Shown: piece after piece, positions 24,201 through 33,877 of the stretch | Numbering within the stretch: the first letter of the stretch is position 1 | How the letters are laid out: each line of letters opens with the position of its first letter | NCBI GenBank assembly: GCA_015680685.1 | Contig: MNCI01026399.1 | Location: 118,109-182,108 of the forward strand | DNA length: 64,000 bases | Reading direction: 5' to 3' | Origin: Gnetum montanum | Lineage: Eukaryota; Streptophyta; Gnetopsida; Gnetales; Gnetaceae | Notes under the pieces: model-generated | What the model was told of the DNA's origin: nothing | What the model saw: the letters and a program-made list of their open reading frames with translations, nothing else | The model's database searches: none | Made by a program: the position numbers and the translations under genes

Positions 24201-26767
24201 CACTTTACTTTTCATGCATGATTTCTTTACCTAACAAATGATCATGGGTGTATGATTTATTCACATAATTCCTCAATAAAAATAATTTACTCGCATAAGC
24301 TAAAATTGTTTCGAGTGTCAAATTTGAAGCAATTATGGTTGTTGGAACTTGAAATAATTGAAACATGGGTACACCCTAAGATTTATAGAAGTTTGTAACT
24401 TAGTGCTACTTAATAGAGTCAAACTTGTTAAATTGGAAGCAATTTGACTATGTACCCCAAGACATATAGCCAACAAAACACTCATAAAACTTAGGCAAAA
24501 CATAATGATTTGTGAAATCAACATACCCCTTGGAATTGAACCTATGACTTCCAAACTACAAGCCACATACTTCAATCATAGTTAATATTTGCTTTAATGA
24601 TCATAGAGGTTCAATGATTACAAGTTCAATCCTTGTTTGTGATACGCTTACATACTATTAACTTGCATAGCTTACACCTTCATTCTCCTTAACTTTTTTC
24701 AAAAATACTAAAAGGGTATGCTTAACATGCTTTACCATTCAATGAACTAGTTACTAAAGAAAATTTGAAGATACCTACACACTACCCCATAGCTCCACTT
24801 CCATAGTTAAGTTGTTTTGGATGTTGGAATTCAATATAATTCAACAATAGGTACATTTTAAAATGTATATCCAACATAATACATTACATGAACTATAAAT
24901 GAATATAACAATGCTTAAAATGTAATTCCAACTTCTTACGTAACAAAATAATGAGCTAGCCACAACCACATATCATTAGGACTTGACCAATCATGTTTCA
25001 ACGTAACCTAAGTTCTCCTGAGGTTGTATTTACTATGGTTAAAGACCTTACATGCGAATAACCCAAAAACACAAAAACGAAAAACAGTGAAACAAAAGAA
25101 ACTATGGTTATCTTAATTTTGAATTTCAAGCTTCAAATATGAGCTGTTAGTTGTCGCATAGGATGATTGTGCCGTACTTCTACAAAGTTCAATATTAATA
25201 ACTAGTCACGATGCACACTGTTTGCCTGTGATTTCATTATCCGTTTTCCGTGACATCACGTGACACGCGATCACACCTTACTTTAATTTTCACAGTGAAA
25301 TCCATTGTGGAAATATACGACCGTACGGGAGGGAGTGTCAGAAATTTTGCAGATTTATCAGCAAGATACCAAATTTCGCCCACATACTAAAAAACGAATA
25401 AAGGAGTCAGACGAAAAAGCAGTATTGAAAACGAGCCATTATATGCTTTTCTTCAACCAAACTCAAAACCCGCACAACAAGCAAAAACCCGATAATAGAA
25501 ACAGAAATGAATGAATCATCCAACGAAAATCGGTGTGGCATGCTGACGAAAAGAAGAAATGAAGCAGAACTTACCTGTGAAATAATGATGGGGCCACCCT
25601 GCGAAGCGAAAAGATTGTGCTCCTTCAACATCTGAACAATCATCGTCACAAATCTCTGCATCTCCTTCTGCAAAACGACAACAAAGAAACCATACACTCA
25701 CGTTCACTGCTTTGGACACCAAAAATTCAACCCATACACGGACCACCAAACCTTGAATGGTTCGTTGTTGGTTCTGAAAACAATTCCAGGGACCTCGGCC
25801 AGCCAATATGGTAGTCCGCTGCAAAACAAAAAGATTTTAATCATTTTATTTATATTTAGACTTGTTACAGCCAGTTTTGAACAGACAAGAAAATTCCTGC
25901 AGATTAGACAGGCTCTAATCTGCTACAGAAAGAAACAGCGTACCCACCCGAAATTCCACTCGGCTTCAATGAATGGCCCAATCCTGAGCGTTGCGTAGAG
26001 ACCTCTGGATTGGATCGTTTTCAGGAATCTCACCAAGTCGAGGCGTCCTTCAAAGTTGAACTGCAATCACAATGCCATTCAATTCAATGTAAGTTTCTAA
26101 TCCTGCAACCACAACAAGGACATCTAGTCTGCAACTCTGCAGACTTGTAAGTAAATGAAAGAGAAGAAATCAGTATTTGGGATTCTTCTAAAACTGCAAT
26201 AACAATGGTAATACCATAGATGCTTCATTTTCATGGAAGCAAAAATATATTCAGTACAAGTGCATAAATTGACAATTAGGAAAAGGTGGGAAGAGAACAA
26301 TTCATTACGAACCTGGCCGCGCTGTGGCTCATGGAGGTTCCAGAAAACGTAGGTGTCAATGCAATCCAGTCCTCCTGCTTTAGCGTTATCCATGAGGCCG
26401 TCCCACATCTGATTTGCCAAATACCAAAATGCACCCCAAATTAATATATATCCACGACAATTTCCCATGAAAAATTACAGTATTAATTCCATGCCTGCAG
26501 TCCATTACATTCTTCGCATCTGCATTATTCTCTCAAGAAACAGAGCATGAATAAAAAAGAAGAAAGAGAGAGAGACTAAAGAATATGATCTTTGAGATTG
26601 ACCTCGGGAGTACTGCGAGGATAATGAATTGAGCCACTGAGGATTAGTTTCCTTTGGCGATTGATGATCAGAGAAGTTCCATCGTAGCTCACTTCAGCCT
26701 GGCATTCCAAGAAAATGCAGAACAATGCTGCGGCCCAGGCCCAAAACTGAGCAGCACGGATTGCCAT
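6287..26767 (-). CDS. BGAL: Beta-galactosidase (GH35), secreted, 19 exons, about 849 aa
   Basis: Removes terminal beta-galactosyl residues from cell-wall polysaccharides; plant GH35 enzymes are typically apoplastic. Exons (coding order): 26603-26767, 26313-26408, 25949-26060, 25752-25818, 25575-25667, 15727-15870, 15504-15610, 15069-15174, 13989-14073, 13775-13893, 13499-13663, 12396-12604, 10460-10569, 9599-9708, 9331-9438, 9003-9104, 6932-7140, 6480-6813, 6287-6394. All introns are GT-AG and no frame breaks occur. Residues 1-24 form a signal peptide. GGPIIISQ (end of exon 5) and IENEYG (179-184) make the GH35 signature with acid/base Glu182; the nucleophile is Glu257 in [18 protein letters not shown] and SYDYDAP are family blocks. 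Residues 770-849 are a Cys-rich SUEL-type lectin domain. A start 51 bases upstream (26818) is in frame, but Met at 26767 gives the more typical signal peptide. A GDTF tetrapeptide is duplicated. The BGAL subclass is not resolved. Confidence 0.95.
10570..12395 (-). other. Intron 12 of the beta-galactosidase gene
   Basis: A 1.8-kb intron with GT at 12394-12395 and AG at 10570-10571. It contains a decayed RTE-type LINE inserted in the same orientation as the gene (about 11108-12170). Confidence 0.85.
11108..12170 (-). mobile_element. RTE-type LINE remnant (reverse transcriptase 3' part)
   Basis: Minus-strand translation in shifting frames gives a recognisable non-LTR reverse transcriptase. FEEAHEK (for the D-x-E-K-A-Y-D block) is near 12110, VGLQEG near 11950, and [10 protein letters not shown] near 11855 in place of the FADDIVL active-site block. 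The catalytic Asp pair is thus broken. The 3' end has CCCAAGTATATGGGG followed by GTTGGCTATATGAATTC, a signature I associate with plant RTE 3' ends. Frameshifts and stops show it is dead. A second end-like piece lies at 12961-13030. Confidence 0.7.
12961..13030. mobile_element. Possible second RTE-LINE end fragment
   Basis: AGCCATATCCCCATGCAGGC followed by TATCCCATAAATATGGG resembles the RTE 3' signature at 11100. It lies in intron 11. Too short to be certain. Confidence 0.35.
14690..14738. repeat. Polypyrimidine T/C-rich tract in intron 8
   Basis: About 50 bases almost purely T and C on the plus strand. Small reading frames over it are composition artefacts. No function assigned. Confidence 0.8.
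15560..15583 (-). repeat. 12-bp in-frame tandem duplication in exon 7
   Basis: The plus strand has AAATGTGTCACC twice in a row. On the coding strand this gives Gly-Asp-Thr-Phe twice (residues 236-243), immediately after the NTCNGMYC block. GH35 relatives I know carry only one such motif here, so this looks like a four-residue insertion that keeps the frame. It is 13 residues before the nucleophile Glu257. Confidence 0.85.
16255..16885. mobile_element. Foldback / Pack-MULE-like hairpin element
   Basis: Two 233-bp arms (16255-16487 and 16653-16885) are reverse complements with about nine differences by my count (roughly 96% identity). They flank a 165-bp GC-richer loop. Outer ends are GCTTAG...CTAAGC. 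Each arm contains a direct repeat of CTTCTGGACGAAGAACAAGA about 45 bp apart. The loop (16506-16652) matches 20761-20912. Long terminal inverted repeats around a captured gene-like segment fit a Pack-MULE or foldback transposon. I found no 9-bp target duplication, so the class is not settled. Transcribed with the host gene, it would form a long double-stranded RNA. Confidence 0.75.
17836..18125. repeat. 145-bp tandem duplication
   Basis: Copies at 17836-17980 and 17981-18125, beginning CCTCCTATT and differing at only a few bases. Probably a fairly recent local duplication within the intron. Confidence 0.9.
18480..19030 (+). pseudogene. Possible C-terminal region of a non-LTR reverse transcriptase
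   Basis: A broken plus-strand frame reads [22 protein letters not shown] and [13 protein letters not shown], then [13 protein letters not shown]. The spacing of Trp residues and the IWFQKGV block resemble the region after the reverse transcriptase of L1-type LINEs. There are several stops, and I see no RT or endonuclease motif. It could also be an unrelated decayed gene. Confidence 0.3.
19711..19954 (+). pseudogene. EXO1: Exonuclease 1 fragment: exons 1-2 with intron
   Basis: Exon 1 (19711-19788) encodes [16 protein letters not shown] followed by [10 protein letters not shown]. After GTAAG and a short intron ending CAACAG, exon 2 (19918-19954) encodes [12 protein letters not shown], ending in a split Gly codon before GTACGC. 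This is the N-terminal XPG/FEN1-type nuclease start of EXO1, a 5'-3' exonuclease of mismatch repair and recombination; the Asp of GIDAYSW is one of the metal ligands of the family. The remaining gene is not seen: a different gene fragment begins about 60 bp later. The kept intron means the copy came from genomic DNA. It runs antisense to the beta-galactosidase gene. Confidence 0.7.
20011..20544 (+). pseudogene. U-box E3 ligase C-terminal ARM-repeat fragment
   Basis: An open frame from about 19993 encodes roughly 178 residues of Leu/Ala-rich helical repeats. Examples are [56 protein letters not shown] and [15 protein letters not shown], ending [17 protein letters not shown]. This matches the C-terminal armadillo repeats of plant PUB-type U-box ubiquitin ligases. 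No U-box or N-terminal half precedes it; EXO1 intron sequence abuts it instead. Base composition is much more GC-rich than the surrounding intron. The frame ends at 20544, where a neighbouring frame could have continued, so a terminal frameshift is possible. Read as a gene fragment, not a working gene. Confidence 0.6.
20761..20945 (+). pseudogene. Gene-like GC-rich segment duplicated in the hairpin element
   Basis: Positions 20761-20912 match the loop of the hairpin at 16506-16652, with a small insertion, a small deletion and point changes. One frame ([18 protein letters not shown], then PPAAAA) is readable in both copies and looks coding, with Pro- and Ala-rich stretches. I do not recognise the protein. 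The two copies differ by frame-changing indels, so at least one is dead. Confidence 0.55.
20985..21230. repeat. Degenerate short repeats around CGTTATTCACAAAGTT
   Basis: Variants of CGTTATTCACAAAGTT followed by GTGTTACC occur at about 20995, 21054, 21089 and 21148, spaced roughly 59 bp. They adjoin the duplicated gene-like segment and may be part of whatever element carried it. Confidence 0.6.
21854..22098 (-). pseudogene. Mitochondrial ATP synthase epsilon subunit, frameshifted copy
   Basis: From the Met codon at 22021 to the stop at 21854-21856 the frame is open for 55 codons: [20 protein letters not shown], then [19 protein letters not shown] and KPEKP. This is the plant F1-ATP synthase epsilon subunit, which stabilises the central stalk in the mitochondrial matrix. 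The usual N-terminus is recognisable upstream in another frame: Met at 22098, Ala-rich, ending APFWR. Joining the two needs removal of 5 bases near 22030. Either the copy is a frameshifted pseudogene or translation starts at 22021. It is uninterrupted by introns and sits inside a host intron, which favours a pseudogene. Confidence 0.7.
22500..23190. mobile_element. Interleaved inverted repeats, foldback/MITE-like
   Basis: Two different segments each have a reverse-complement partner. X (about 22538-22615, TCTCAACTACCACATAAGC) pairs with X' (about 22880-22955). Y (about 22630-22830) pairs with Y' (about 22965-23175). The order X-Y-X'-Y' is not that of one simple palindrome. Identity is roughly 75-80% by eye. 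No coding content. Probably a decayed nest of non-autonomous DNA transposons. Confidence 0.55.
24075..24175 (-). mobile_element. SINE-like head fragment
   Basis: The minus strand reads CTACTGGCAAGATTCTTGAT, then GGTAGCTTCAAGTTATGGG and TTTGATTGTAGTGGGCAATA. This aligns with the plus-strand SINE head at 4165-4250 and keeps the B-box-like region. Confidence 0.5.
24333..24590 (-). mobile_element. SINE-like copy with head and tail
   Basis: On the minus strand the head near 24580-24524 has GTCATAGGTTCAATTCCAAG, a good pol III B box. The tail at 24440-24333 has CTTAGGGTGTACCCATG and TTATTTCAAGTTCCAACA, matching the copies at 4162 and 58632. It is the most complete copy in the window. Confidence 0.55.
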
Positions 26768-26818
26768 CGTTGACAACACACACAGCCTAGCAAAAGACAC
26801 AAAACGCACAACAGCCAC

Positions 26819-29130
26819 CAGCTACAGCAAAAGACTCAAAACCTATGCGCCGGAGATTCGCGATTCCCTATACATGTTGACGAACTGTTCGCGTCGTATT
26901 AAATTCGCAGTGGGTACGTATTTCATAATTTCCAATGAAATTCTGTCTGGATTTGTAAATATACATTGATATGGTCGCCTTGCCTTGCCTTTTTAGTTCT
27001 TGCGATGTCTGCATTTTGCATTAAAATCTTACATATCTTCTCCTGTTCTGTTGTGAATCATACCAAAAATTTCATTTCATTATTAAGTGGCAAGCAAGCA
27101 ATCAAGATTCATGGCATCGGCAGACGGACCACAGAAAACAAGGGAGTACGAATAAATAAACAAACACACGGACATCACGAAAGGGCTACTATGGTAACCG
27201 ATGGCCGAAGGGGCAAGAAAGGTCATACTTAAAGTTTTGGACTGGGCGTGCGAGGAAAACATTGCATTTGCATGGATTCGCGTGGCTTTGGGAGCGTCAA
27301 AGGTTCAGCCATGACTCACACATTCTCGCGTGTTTATTGTTCATTGCTGGTTTTTGCTCTTTTTTATCATATCTCTGCTTAAAAAAGGAAAAACAAAGCA
27401 GTGTCATCGTCATGGGTCATGAGTCATGAACATGATGACGGATGGATGCTTGTTCAACTTTTTTAAAAATCTGTTTGCTTATAAAGCAACGAAGCCCACC
27501 ATCACATCATGGACAATGGCCATATGCAAGCTCATGGTGCTCTGTTTTTACTTTCCCGCCGATTTTCCAGTGTCGAAAGGTTTTCGATCATTATAGGTGA
27601 GATGAGTTACTGGGCTGTGCCTAGTTTAGTTAAGTTGTGTATTCTTATAATACGGTCATCTTCAACATGGCCCTACTCACAGGGAGTCCTGAGGGTGCTA
27701 ATCACAGGTAGTCGTTGAACAAAAGTATTAGCAGACTTGATTTGTTATAAATTTGGTTTAGGCTTGAGGCTTAATTTCATTTTTGAAAATATTGGATTGA
27801 GTAACAAAAGGATTTCATTTTATTGCTGCCATTTTGGTTGTTGCAGAAATTATATGTTTGGTTCCTGGGTAAGGAAATGGATTGTGTGCCCTCCATACCT
27901 TTGCAAATTTAATTAAAAAAAAACTAATATATTTAAATTTTCTCTATCACGAACCCGTACCCACTTTTCCCTGAGGCAAATGTACCCACACACGTTCAGA
28001 ATCACGAATCCTCGATTCCTCGCGTCCACGAATCAGATTCTTTTGATGCATACCTCAAAACCCACAACAACTGGATGAACAGGATCAATTATTGCAGGCT
28101 GCAGAAAAGCGACAACAACAAACAACAGTATATTAATGCAGAAGAATGCCATTGGCTTGTTGCCATTCTTATAATAATGCGTGGATTGCTGGACATGTGA
28201 TGTCGTTGGTCATAGCTATCTATCTCGTAAAGCGAAATCGTGCAAGAATTGGCAACTCCGCTTCAAATTTCATGATCACGCACGCATATATCGGCTCCAG
28301 AGTTTTGGCAGCACAAGATAAACAGAAGCATAGAAACGTACGTTTTCTCTGTTTCTCTCTATTTCTTGGAGTCTATGTGCCTCCGAGTCTGTTACAATTT
28401 GGGAACATACTCGTAACTGGGTTATGTCTCAAATCGCAGCGTGATTGGATTTGCTGGATTTCTTGGTTTGCTTCACGACTTCTTCCTTTCTTCCCTTCCT
28501 TCCTTCCTCGGCTGAGATGCCATTTGTTGCGGGAAGTGAGAAACAGCGTTGGCTGAGATTTTCTTTTGCCACGTGGATCATTTTTCGATTATTCTTCTTC
28601 TGCTGCTGCTGTAAAATGGTTGTCCACTTTTGCTTTGAAAATGGTGGTGGCCTGGTCCTGGTCTTGGTTCATGGATACTGCTTTTGGTTGCTTCCTAATC
28701 CCTGCAAGCTACGCTGTCGGAAGAATATCCTTACCAAACTTTCATCTTTCTTCGTCTGCTTTTTCTTTCCTTTTATTGCATTTATTTGCTGTTGGATGTG
28801 TTTTTGTTTTTTTTTAATATAATAACTGATCCATTTCCACGAACACAAGCAATCAGAAATAGGTACCTCACCTGGTCTTGGCAGGCAGTCACGTTCTTGT
28901 TCTTTCAGATGAATTGAGTTGACAGATACCATGAAATAAAGCCCACATGCATGTCCTAAACAAGTTGGTTGGTTGTTACATTTGCAGATAAGATGCATGA
29001 TTGTTTATAGACTTTGTCGGCAAAAAAAATGTAACGATGTATTAGTTCAGCCATAAGAGTCTTGGTTTGATACAAGTTTGATTTTTATCATAGCACTGAA
29101 TTATGAATCTCAAAAAATTCACTTTCCGTT
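26819..29130. other. Upstream region of the beta-galactosidase, no gene seen
   Basis: The first several hundred bases should hold the promoter and 5' UTR of the minus-strand gene, but I see no TATA box I would commit to. The reading frames here (27509, 28146, 28445) have no recognisable motifs, biased composition and no homology to anything I know. Short T-rich tracts occur near 28560-28820. Confidence 0.6.
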
Positions 29131-29284
29131 ATGCATAAATTTTGGTTATACCAACACCAGGAAACAAAACTCGTTTTAGGGGAATACTATTCCCGGGTTT
29201 CGTACCGCAGACGCCCTAAGCAATAGTTTCCTAAAAAGAGTTTTCTTTCCTAATATTCGTGTGACCAAAATTTATACATCAATA
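29131..29284. repeat. Hairpin of two head-to-head LTR ends (element F)
   Basis: 29219-29284 matches the last bases of the 3' LTR at 34990 (TGTGACCAAAATTTATACATC). 29131-29191 is an inverted copy of the same end (ATGCATAAATTTTGGTTATA). The arms are about 60 bp with roughly 80% complementarity. The rest of the roughly 1.1-kb 5' LTR is missing. Confidence 0.75.
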
Positions 29285-29858
29285 CCTTTTTGGAGGGTCT
29301 TTCATCTTTTGTTTATTACCTTTTCTTGCCATTTTTTTCTAGCCATTGCTATCCCATTTTCTGAAATATTTATTTTCTAAAATCTTTTTAAAGAATTTTC
29401 GAGCCCTTTATTTCCTATTCTCAAAAGTTTGTTTCATGAAAACTTTCGAGTCTCATCACCCATTTTTCTTTAATTTTTTGTTGTTGTTGTTGTATTCTTT
29501 TTTTTTTTAAAATCCTTGTTTCTCAGTCCCATTTTAGAATTTGTGTTTTGGGGTCCTTCGGGTTAGGTAAGGTGGTTTTATTTGATTATGCAATCCTAAG
29601 TTTATTTCCCTTTTAATTTTATAAGTATTGCAATTTTATAAATTTATTTTTCATTTCAAAAAAATATAGCATATTTTAGTGTTTTTCTTTTCCAAAAAAA
29701 ATATTATTTCATTATTTTTTTTTCTTTTTATGAAATTTTATAGTTTCATTCTAACAATTATATTTTATAGTTTTGTTTTATGAGTGAACTCTCCTTTGCT
29801 TCTAACTCGTCTCTTCGCATTAAGGAAACAACAAGCCTCACATTTTCCTCGGACTAGG

Positions 29859-31195
29859 ATGGCAACCAATCAACCCCTAGCTCCCTTGGTCAGTAACCCC
29901 TTTAACTTTACTAACTACCACGACATCCCAAAGTCACTCCAGAACATAAATATGTTCTACAACCCCAGAAACCCTTCTAGTGATGCCTGCCAACATATAC
30001 AATGTTTTCAAACTTTACTAGGCATCTACAACATTGTTCAAAATGATGTGGCATGTAGGGTATTTGTGACAACATTCAGAACCAAAGCAACCCAATGGTT
30101 CTTAATGCTTCAATTAACTCATGGCAGGAGTTCAAAAATAAGTTTTTGACTCAGTTTGACAAATTCATAAGCCCTGTCATAATATCAAGTAACTTCACCA
30201 ACTTAAGAAAGCTACCTGGGGACAATGTTAGGGATTATAACCTTAGATTCATTCACCTGCTAGCCTATGTGCCAAGTGAGATGCGTCCACAACCCAATGC
30301 CATCCTCAACTTTTACCTCTCTACCATCAACCCATTCTTTGCCTATGCCATCAAATCAAACCCTAACATAATAGAAATACAGGGAGCAATGGCTAAAGTT
30401 GTGGAGCTAGAAAAAATTACCCTTATGAACATCATTCAAACCCAGTTTGGAATGATGAGCATTAGCAATCCTATGCAACATAGTCCTCTACCTCTACCAA
30501 CTTTTCCAATGACCAACACTATGTTCCAAACTCTTATTCTCCTTCAAATGACTCAACCTACAAATAGCTATTTTCAAGGTCCCACATTTTCTCCGTTCCT
30601 ACCATCTAACACTGGTTTGAATGAGGATCAATTGATGGCCTTAACTTAGTCCATCATAAACCCAAACAAGGTACCTAATCCTATTGAACCCATGACTCAA
30701 GCTCAAGATCAAATGACCCAGATATTAACTTCACTTCAAAAACTTTCCAACGAAGTAGTTGAACTAAAGCGAAACAACAACAAGGGTCCTATACAACCAG
30801 AAAAGCCTAGTTCATCAATCAATGACAATTATTGTCACCTCCATAACACTAGGCAACATTCTGAGAAGATTTGTCCCCAATTTTTAGCATTATATGGTGA
30901 CAACATCCAAAGTCAACAAAATGGGAAACCTCCTGTTATGGTCTTTAATGTACCTTATCAAATAGAAAATGAAGAGGTTTCCTCATTGGAGCAAGTTATG
31001 GTAAACAACCCCAATCCACCTAATGCATGCTACCGTAGATTTAAAGACATCATGAACAACATACAACAACAAACTAGGAATGACCCTTACACTCCTCCAA
31101 ACAGAAGAGCTCCTAGTCAAAGTAACACAAATACTCAAACTGCATCATCCCAAACAAACACCCCCACAACAACCAAATCGACCTTCTATACTTAG
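29859..31195 (+). pseudogene. gag of element F, broken
   Basis: The frame begins near MATNQPLAPLVSNPFNFTN (29859). It shifts by one near 30120 into SWQEFKNKFLTQFDKF, KLPGDNVRDYNLRF and LNFYLSTINPFFAYAIKS, has a stop at 30648 (MALT then TAG), and continues from 30692. A Cys/His block YCHLHNTRQHSEKICP (about 30828-30870) fits a modified zinc knuckle. The capsid block FKNKFLTQF...KLPGDNVRDYNLRF is typical of gypsy gag. One frameshift and one stop separate it from a continuous frame. Confidence 0.75.
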
Positions 31196-32270
31196 AAGAA
31201 CTCCACCTCAACAAGAAGCTAAAGATAAACACAAGACTTACGATCTAGTTGAGGATTTAAAGAAAATTAAAGCTAACATCTCAATGTATGACCTTTTACA
31301 ATTTAATGAAATGAAAGAGGTGATTCAAGAGATAGTTCATAGACTAGAAACCAATAAAGGAAAATCTCCAAACCCCAAAAAGCAAATTCACTTCCTTGAA
31401 AGTCCTAACACATCATCAGTACAAAATGTAAACAATTCCATGATGAGTGAGGAAGAGCAACCTCCTTTCGTAACAACTCTAATTATTTTAGGAAAGAATG
31501 TTCACAATTATCTGATGGATTCTAGAGCAACTGTCAGTGTCATGCTACTTGAAGTATGTAAGACTTTAGGAGCACAAATGATACCACAAATGAAAAATGC
31601 GATTCAACTTGATGGGTCCAATGTACCTGTAGTAGGGCCATTAAAAGGAGTGAAAGTGCAACTTAAACAATACCCTACGTTCACATGTTACACAGATATC
31701 CTGGTAGTTGACATGTCACCTACTTATGGTGTGCTCCTATCTAGGACTTTTGGAGCCAAGTTTGGGGGCTTCTTTAGGTTAGATTTCTCAGAATTATTAA
31801 TCCCTATCAAAGGAAAGTTTGAATACATGACTATACCTTGAGAACCCTTCTACAAACAAGTAGTTACAGCCTTGGATCAACAAAATCAATCTTTGGAAGA
31901 TCGAAATACTAATCTTTATGTCAGGGTTATTGAGGTTGAGCGTAGTGAACATGTGAGTGGAACTACAAAAATAAATCTTGTCTCTCATACAGGTTCAACC
32001 CAATCCTATCAAAATTCTAGAGAAGATGAAGAAAGCTATGGAGACACCTTGCTTTATCAACAACACGATGGATTTTGTCTAAGTGATCCACCACCTTTAG
32101 GGGAAGATAAAGATATAAATAAGACCCTACCTCTTAAAACATTTGAAGGTATGCTAAGTTTTAACGACATATCCATGGAACATTCTCCTAGAAAGGCTAT
32201 ATTCGATGATCCACCAAGACCTAGACTTATCATTGAAACTTATGCCAAAGAAAAACATTATAGAAAATGA
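31080..32270 (+). pseudogene. Protease region of element F polyprotein
   Basis: An open frame of 253 residues (31080-31841) contains the retropepsin-like stretch VTTLIILGKNVHNYLMDSRA, where LMDSRA stands for the L-D-S/T-G-A active site. The Gly is replaced by Arg, which should kill activity. VVDMSPTYGVLLSRTFGAKF follows, the usual flap and second half. After a stop at 31841 a second frame (31872-32270) carries linker sequence with PRKAIFDDPPRPRL. In a complete element RT would come next; here it does not. Confidence 0.7.
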
Positions 32271-32595
32271 TCAAGCAAGTTAAGATTAGGTCTTGATTTT
32301 TGTAATCTTAAGCATCGACAAATTGTTAAACAATGTCTTGACCGAAAGTACGTTTGTAAAGTCTTTAAGATCAGAGACCTAGTCTCAGAAAAAGGTAGAA
32401 CATTTGACCAAGCAAATCTTCAAAGTAAGTTCTTTCCTATGTGGTCAAGCCCATTTCGAATTAAAGACGTTATTGGCCCCAATATGTACAAGGTTGCTGA
32501 TGTGCAAGGATATAAGTTACCTAGAAATTTTAATGCATTCCATCCAAAGAATTTCTACTCAGGTGTCCCACGTGAACACCTAGTAGATTCTTAGT
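32271..32595 (+). pseudogene. C-terminal end of element F pol (integrase tail)
   Basis: Reads FKIRDLVSEKGRTFDQANLQ, FFPMWSSPFRIKDVIGPNMY, KVADVQGYKLPRNFNAFHPK, then FYSGVPREHLVDS and a stop. This is the end of gypsy integrases: a W-x-x-P-F/Y block followed by a-DxxGxxLPRxxNxxHLKxYY pattern. Its direct junction with the protease/linker frame marks the deletion of RT-RNase H-integrase core at about 32270-32300. Confidence 0.7.
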
Positions 32596-33877
32596 TGCAT
32601 GTTTTCTTCCTTTTCATCATGCATTTCATTTGTATATAGTCACATTTGCATATTTTTTTTGCACTTCCATCATCTCTTTCTTGGCATATTGTTTTGATTT
32701 TTTCTTTGCATATGATTTTAATAATCATTATGGTCTTTTGAGTTACTGGGCGTTGGGTCATCAGAACACTATCCGAAAATAATGTGAGTATAATCCTTTA
32801 TATAATATTTCCTAGTAATATTACATAAAATATCTTTTATACTATATATTTCAATAATGCTTTGATTCTTCCTAGTCTTTTTCAAGGTTTTAGTTTCTTC
32901 AGTTATGTTGGATTATGGAGCATGAGATTTGTGCTAACTTATCATGTAATCATCATGATCATATGAGTGAAGGGTAGGTGATGTTGGAGAATGGTTAGCC
33001 ATAATCACTAGGTGACCTTGGAAAATCTCATTTTCCCTCTCATAAGCCCTAGCCCTCAAGTGTGATGATCCATAGTTACCCTATGAACAATGGGGTGAAG
33101 AGTGTTCATCTCCACTTGAGAACCTTTAGCCACCTAGGAGACCTGCTATGATGCTATCAAATTGCAATTAAAGGCACATACACGAGGGTTGAACTGCACC
33201 ATGGGCAAATTTTTCTCAAAAAGAAAAAAAAAGGAATGAGGATTGTGTTCACTGGCAGTGCAGCTAATTGGCCAGACTCGTGTTCGAATTTCTACCTTAA
33301 GAATGAAGTACACCATGGGAAAAGTTTCCTCAAAAAGAAAAAAAAAAGGGAATGAGAACCATGTTCATTGGTAGTGTAATAAGTTCTTAAGCATGATGGG
33401 GTCCAGCAACTATCCTCACCCTAACCTCCATTTCCCCTTTTGAACCTATTTTCCAAAAAAAAAAACAAAGTTCCAAAGAAAAATCCAAAAGTTGTGACTA
33501 GTCACAATCTAATATGAGCATGTCCTCCTCATTAAGTTTAGTATGGGTCTTGTGTTCAAAGTAGTCCACATGCTGTTGGCTTTTACTTTGTAAGAAGATT
33601 GGGAAAGAAATCATAATTATATATAAATGTATGTAGTTAAAAAATAAAATTATATATTTAGAGTTTAATTAAATAACATGGTGTGGTTTGGGTGGCCCGT
33701 GTTTAGTTCTCTTTTGATTATATGGTTATTTAAATCATGTTTAGATTAATACAGTTTACTTTTAAGTTTTCATTTTCTTGTTTTGTGATGTTTGTGATTC
33801 CCTACCTATTGCATCATTTTAAAATTTTTGTGGTCTTGTTCCTTGCACTTGCATGCAATTAAAGTTTGGGGGCTAAG
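32596..33877 (+). other. Non-coding 3' part of element F
   Basis: No coding frame. At 33199-33347 an A-rich segment (ACCATGGGCAAATTTTTCTC followed by an A-rich run) occurs twice about 114 bp apart. Between the copies lies a tRNA-like stretch with GTGTTCGAATTTC, possibly a small SINE and its duplicated flank. A G-rich polypurine tract (AAAGTTTGGGGGCTAAG) ends at 33877 beside the 3' LTR. Confidence 0.6.

Larger units (their letters stand above)
15871..25574 (-). other. Intron 5 of the beta-galactosidase gene (9.7 kb)
   Basis: Bounded by GTAAGT at 25574 and an AG acceptor at 15871-15872, splitting the catalytic signature between GGPIIISQ and IENEYG. It contains a long hairpin element (16255-16885), a 145-bp tandem duplication (17836-18125), a possible LINE remnant (18480-19030), a cluster of host gene fragments (19494-22200), a foldback-like repeat region (22500-23190) and two SINE-like copies. 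Stretches not listed separately (16886-17835, 18126-18480, 23191-24074, 24640-25574) show nothing I can name. Confidence 0.85.

Noticed and set aside
28146-28822. Two overlapping plus-strand frames with hydrophobic, Phe-rich translations
   Set aside because: Composition is driven by T-rich DNA; no motif, no homology I know, and no conserved frame.
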